DNA of 9,650 bases. Source: an uncultured Sulfitobacter sp. Lineage in GTDB: Bacteria > Pseudomonadota > Alphaproteobacteria > Rhodobacterales > Rhodobacteraceae. The translations under genes were made by a program, and so were the position numbers. Of this stretch, positions 6,794 to 9,650 are shown piece by piece (position 1 is the first letter of the stretch; each line of letters opens with the position of its first letter). The DNA lies in the NCBI GenBank assembly GCA_937923365.1, contig CALAIJ010000311.1, forward strand, positions 1 to 9,650. The letters are read 5' to 3'. The notes under the pieces were generated by a model. That model worked only from the letters and a program-made list of their open reading frames with translations, was not told the origin of the DNA and made no database searches.

Positions 6794-6812
6794 GGTGCAG
6801 ATATTCTGCACC
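6794..6812. repeat. Perfect palindrome, right half of a REP/REPIN-like pair
   Basis: GGTGCAGA and TCTGCACC form an 8-base-pair stem with a 3-base loop (TAT). It is preceded on the plus strand by GTA to give GTAAGGTG (6790-6797), the inverted copy of CACCTTAC at 6769-6776. It lies 9 bases beyond the stop of the small minus-strand lipoprotein gene and could mark the 3' end of that transcript. No T-run follows on that strand. Confidence 0.6.
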
Positions 6813-6821
6813 ACAGCCGCA

Positions 6822-6896
6822 TCAGATCAGCGGCACAAAGGGCACATCGCAAGCTGCCAGTGACAACGTGGCGCAAAGCAGTAGGAAAAGTCGCAT
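6822..6896 (-). CDS. Very small predicted lipoprotein (24 residues)
   Basis: A 25-codon frame with ATG at 6896 and TGA at 6822-6824. The start has GAGG 7 bases upstream. The product begins MRLFLLLC, runs on as a short hydrophobic stretch, and carries a canonical lipobox, L13-A14-A15-C16. Signal peptidase II would leave a lipid-modified peptide of only nine residues, Cys-Asp followed by VPFVPLI. Asp after the Cys is an inner-membrane retention signal in E. coli; whether the rule holds here is unknown. Very short lipoproteins are often missed in annotation, and I do not recognise a named family (entericidin-like in kind, not in sequence). The gene lies 57 bases after the HNH gene on the same strand. 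A perfect TTGACA (6947-6952) lies upstream, but no good -10 is found at 16-18 bases. Confidence 0.6.
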   Translation of the reverse strand: MRLFLLLCATLSLAACDVPFVPLI

Positions 6897-6953
6897 CGGG
6901 ATACCTCATGAGTTTTTCTTTGTAGCCTCCCTGTCGCGGGGCCCTCTGTCAAC

Positions 6954-7301
6954 TCAACGTTTGCGCTTGCCGCCGGGCACCTTTGAGCGAAAGTCGGGTG
7001 GCCGCTTGGCCACCCATGCGGCGAATTTTGCAAGCCTTGGATGGGCGCGCAACGCGTCAGGCGTTTTGTAGCTGCGCGCCAGTTCGGCCTCTGTCAGGGT
7101 GGCGTGAATTTCGCGGTGGCAGATGTGGTGCAACAACACGACAGGCCCGCCCTTACCACCCTTGAGCTTGGGGATCAGGTGATGGCGACTTTGCGGGACA
7201 TCGGGCGGAATGTCGCGGCCACAGAGCGGGCAAATGGGGTCGGGCGTGGCTATCGGGTTGATCCTTTGTCTTTCACAAGGCAAGAGGATGGGGCGAGACA
7301 C
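6954..7301 (-). CDS. Small HNH endonuclease-like protein
   Basis: A 115-residue protein with a compact HNH/zinc-finger nuclease domain. Cys24-x2-Cys27 and Cys61 with His66 (ICHREIH) would bind a structural zinc. His40-His41 in SRHHLIPKLKGGKGG is the HNH catalytic start, and the C-terminal half is helical and basic (ending GGKRKR), suited to DNA contact. The central Asn of the HNH name is not obvious. Proteins of this size and pattern are widespread single-gene housekeeping-like HNH proteins in alphaproteobacteria, without a proven role. No methylase, integrase or phage gene is nearby. The start is uncertain: GTG at 7301 gives the longest frame but lacks a clear ribosome binding site, and TTG at 7283 is an alternative. 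Confidence 0.75.
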   Translation of the reverse strand: MSRPILLPCERQRINPIATPDPICPLCGRDIPPDVPQSRHHLIPKLKGGKGGPVVLLHHICHREIHATLTEAELARSYKTPDALRAHPRLAKFAAWVAKRPPDFRSKVPGGKRKR

Positions 7302-7321
7302 CAGTAAAACAAGGGTTAGCC

Positions 7322-8653
7322 ATGGAGTTCGATCTCTCCTCTCAGCCGGAAATTGTACAGCAAGCGGCGGGCTATGCCATTCAGGCCTATGAATTGGCGA
7401 CGGGTTGGCTGCTCAGCCCGGCGGCGTGGTCCCAGTTTGGTCTGCTGATTGCGGCCTATCTGCTGGCGGTTCTGATCACGCGGCGGCTGCGGCCCTTGCT
7501 GGCGCGGGTCATTGATCCGGGCGAGCGGGAAAACCTGTTTTCCCCGGCGCGCCGCTTTGTCCTGCAATTCCTGCCTTTGATCCTGCCGCTTCTGGCCTAT
7601 GCGCTGACGGGCGTGGGCGAAAGCATCGTGCGCTCCCTGTTTGACAGCGGCAGCGTCATTGCCTTTGGCAAACGCGTCTTCCTGTTCCTGGCGGCCCGCG
7701 CGCTGGTGCGTGACATCATCACCGATCCGTTCCTGAAACTGCTGGGCAAATACGCGCTTTTGCCGATCATGGCGCTTTATGCGGTGGGTCTGCTGGACAC
7801 GGTCAGCGTGGCCCTGACAGAGACCGTGGTGGGCGTGGGCAACATCCGGTTCTCGCTGATGTCGATCGTGCGCGGTGTGATCGCAGGCTCTTTGCTGTTC
7901 TGGCTGGGGACATGGTCCAATTCGCAGACCTCTGCGATGATCCAGCGCAACGAAGAGATGCGCCCTTCGCTGCGGCAACTGTCGATCAAAGCGGTGGAGT
8001 TCCTGATCTTTGGCGCGGCGTTCATCCTGCTGATGAACATCATGGGCATCAATCTGGGCGCGCTTGCGGTCTTGGGTGGTGCGATTGGCGTGGGCCTTGG
8101 TTTCGGCCTGCAAAAGATCGCGTCCAACTTCATCTCGGGCGTGATCCTGCTGCTGGAAGGTCAGGCGACCGTGGGCGACTTTGTGGCGCTGGACGGGGGC
8201 GAAGAAGGCAAGATCGTCAAGATGCTGGCCCGTGCGGTCATATTGGAAACCTTTGACGGCCGATGGATCGTGGTGCCCAACGAGGATTTCATCATCACCC
8301 GCGTGGTGAACTATTCCGACAGTGGCTCGGCCAACCGCTACGAGGCGGATTTTTCGGTCAGCTACGACACCGATATCAACAAAGTGCCCGCCATCGTCGA
8401 GGCGGCAGTGGCTACTCATGCAGAGGTGCTGGACCTGCCCTATCCGCCCGATTGCGAGCTGCGTGGCTTTGGGGATTCAGGGATCAACTTCTGCGTGGAA
8501 TTCTGGGTCAACGGGCTGGACGACGGGCCCAATAAATACACCTCCGATGTGCTGTTTCTTGTGTGGAATGCGCTGAAGGACAACGGCATCGAAATTCCCT
8601 ATCCGCAGCGCGTGATAGAGATCAAAGGCGGACTTCCCAAGGCGGACCCATGA
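7322..8653 (+). CDS. MscS-family mechanosensitive ion channel
   Basis: A 443-residue inner-membrane protein. Hydrophobic segments lie near residues 38-53, 78-98, 113-130, 145-168, 176-197 and 222-242. These lead to the pore-lining segment at 246-279, which has the Gly/Ala-rich pattern of MscS TM3 (LGGAIGVGLGFGLQKIASNF). The cytoplasmic beta domain follows: GDFVAL (285-290), EGKIVKM, IVVPNEDF (316-323), and a C-terminal alpha/beta part with IPYPQRVIEI (425-434). The GLGFGLQKIASNFISG form resembles the larger MscS relatives (MscK/MscM type) more than E. coli MscS, and the family's RPxxVGD lead-in is GQATVGD here. Such channels release solutes on hypo-osmotic shock. The ATG at 7322 has AGGG 7 bases upstream. 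The stop overlaps the next gene (ATGA). Confidence 0.9.
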   Translation: MEFDLSSQPEIVQQAAGYAIQAYELATGWLLSPAAWSQFGLLIAAYLLAVLITRRLRPLLARVIDPGERENLFSPARRFVLQFLPLILPLLAYALTGVGESIVRSLFDSGSVIAFGKRVFLFLAARALVRDIITDPFLKLLGKYALLPIMALYAVGLLDTVSVALTETVVGVGNIRFSLMSIVRGVIAGSLLFWLGTWSNSQTSAMIQRNEEMRPSLRQLSIKAVEFLIFGAAFILLMNIMGINLGALAVLGGAIGVGLGFGLQKIASNFISGVILLLEGQATVGDFVALDGGEEGKIVKMLARAVILETFDGRWIVVPNEDFIITRVVNYSDSGSANRYEADFSVSYDTDINKVPAIVEAAVATHAEVLDLPYPPDCELRGFGDSGINFCVEFWVNGLDDGPNKYTSDVLFLVWNALKDNGIEIPYPQRVIEIKGGLPKADP

Positions 8654-9650
8654 AGCACGCCGTTGTGATCGGCGCGGGCCCCGCCGGGCTGATGGCGGCA
8701 GAGGTGCTGTCGGACGCAGGTCTGCGGGTCACCGTCTGCGACGGCAAACCCTCCGTGGGCCGCAAGTTTCTGATGGCAGGCAAGTCGGGGCTGAACCTGA
8801 CCAAAGCCGAGCCGCACGTGGCGTTCAGCGGGGCCTTTGCCGAAGCGCGCAAACCCTTGCAACCGATGCTGGATGCCTTTGACGCGGATGCTGTGCAGGC
8901 TTGGGCAAATGCTTTGGGCCAAGAGACGTTCACAGGGTCCACAGGGCGCGTGTTTCCCAAGGCGATGAAAGCCTCCCCGCTGCTGCGCGCCTGGCTGCTG
9001 CGGCTGGCCGCGCGCGAGGTGCAGATCAACACCCGCTGGCTGTGGCAAGGCTGGAAGAGCGGGGCGCTGTGCTTTGACACGCCCGATGGCATGCAGGAGA
9101 TCACGCCCGACGTGACCGTGCTGGCGCTGGGCGGTGCCAGTTGGGCGCGCTTGGGGGCCACGGGCGCCTGGGCGGATGTGCTGGGTGCACAGGATGTGCA
9201 CCTTACCCCGTTCGCGCCCGCCAACGCCGGCGTGTCCGTCGACTGGTCTGCCCATATGGCCAAACACTTTGGCACCCCGCTGAAAGGTGTCGCATGGGCC
9301 GCAGGCCCGCATGTGTCACGCGGAGAAGCGATGGTGTCAGCACGCGGGCTTGAGGGCGGTGGCATCTATTCCGTCTCGCGCGGGGTGCGCGAGGGGCATC
9401 CGCTGCTGCTGGATTTGTTGCCGGACATGAGCGTGCCGCAGATCACCACAGCCCTGCAACGGCCACGGGGCAAGGCGAGCCTTGCCAACCATCTGCGCAA
9501 ATCGCTGAAAATGGGCCCTGCAGAGATTGCCTTGATGCAGGAAATGGCGCGGCCCTTGCCCGATGGCCTGCGCGCGCTGGCGCGGCTGATCAAAGGCGTG
9601 CCCATCGCGCATGCGGGCCTGCGCCCCATGGACGAGGCGATCTCCACCGC
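8650..9650 (+). CDS. FAD-dependent oxidoreductase, HI0933/BaiN-like TIGR03862 type, 3' end off the right edge
   Basis: The first 333 residues are present and the frame is open to the window end; relatives are about 390-400 residues. An N-terminal dinucleotide-binding motif, GAGPAG (8-13), is followed by Asp31 at the end of the second strand, which would hold the FAD ribose. The GRKFLMAGKSGLNLT block (37-51) and LALGGASWARLGATGAW (158-174) are signatures of the HI0933/YhiN flavoprotein group. The lysine-containing form matches the TIGR03862 branch rather than the GGGRCN form of YhiN, and PLKGVAW (291-297) is also typical. The substrate is unknown; distant relatives reduce bile-acid enoyl groups. 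The ATG at 8650 overlaps the mscS stop by four bases, so the two are probably co-translated, although no functional link is evident. Confidence 0.88.
   Translation, partial: MKHAVVIGAGPAGLMAAEVLSDAGLRVTVCDGKPSVGRKFLMAGKSGLNLTKAEPHVAFSGAFAEARKPLQPMLDAFDADAVQAWANALGQETFTGSTGRVFPKAMKASPLLRAWLLRLAAREVQINTRWLWQGWKSGALCFDTPDGMQEITPDVTVLALGGASWARLGATGAWADVLGAQDVHLTPFAPANAGVSVDWSAHMAKHFGTPLKGVAWAAGPHVSRGEAMVSARGLEGGGIYSVSRGVREGHPLLLDLLPDMSVPQITTALQRPRGKASLANHLRKSLKMGPAEIALMQEMARPLPDGLRALARLIKGVPIAHAGLRPMDEAIST

Noticed and set aside
6954..7301. HNH protein as part of a defence or mobile-element module
   Set aside because: No methylase, integrase, helicase, toxin or repeat boundary is nearby. The neighbours are ordinary metabolic and membrane genes of similar base composition.
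7316..8419. A 367-codon minus-strand frame antisense to mscS
   Set aside because: Its composition is rich in His, Gln, Arg and Asp with no domain. The plus strand encodes a clear MscS channel.

Overview
The window looks like chromosomal DNA of an alphaproteobacterium, most likely a marine member of the Roseobacter group (Rhodobacterales). The evidence is the high GC content, the strong preference for G or C at third codon positions, and gene families typical of that order: DUF4170, DUF2125, a small HNH protein and a TIGR03862-type flavoprotein. The taxonomic call is inferred from gene content and is not a sequence match. I see no insertion sequence, prophage, CRISPR array, tRNA or rRNA. Coding density is high and no gap between genes exceeds 185 bases.

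Positions 1-3557 form one minus-strand operon, read right to left: pmbA/tldE (peptidase-complex subunit), a cysQ-type bisphosphate nucleotidase with a TTG start overlapping pmbA, a small DUF4170 protein, and a Kdo-transferase-like (WaaA/KdtA family) glycosyltransferase that runs off the left edge. The last gene points to lipid A/LPS core assembly. It has lost several signature residues of the family. The pmbA ribosome binding site lies in one arm of a short hairpin.

Positions 3621-5196 hold a single minus-strand gene for an exported 505-residue DUF2125 protein. It ends in a good intrinsic terminator that separates it from the pmbA operon. A 185-base divergent intergenic region follows. Then comes a plus-strand pair with a 4-base ATGA overlap: a complete short-chain dehydrogenase and a short crotonase-fold protein. 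The crotonase-fold protein lacks both catalytic glutamates of enoyl-CoA hydratases. The two proteins probably act in the same acyl-CoA-linked step or pathway, but the substrate cannot be read from the sequence.

Positions 6737-6953 hold two perfect 8-base-pair hairpins in head-to-head arrangement with the same outer octamer (REP/REPIN-like), next to a 24-codon minus-strand gene for a tiny lipoprotein with a good ribosome binding site and lipobox. Next is a minus-strand HNH protein. Divergent from it, and only 20 bases away, is a plus-strand pair with an ATGA overlap: a MscS-family mechanosensitive channel and a HI0933/BaiN-like (TIGR03862-type) FAD protein that runs off the right edge.

No obvious new multigene system is present. 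The most useful leads are the divergent WaaA-like enzyme, the glutamate-less crotonase paired with a dehydrogenase, the micro-lipoprotein and the paired hairpins.
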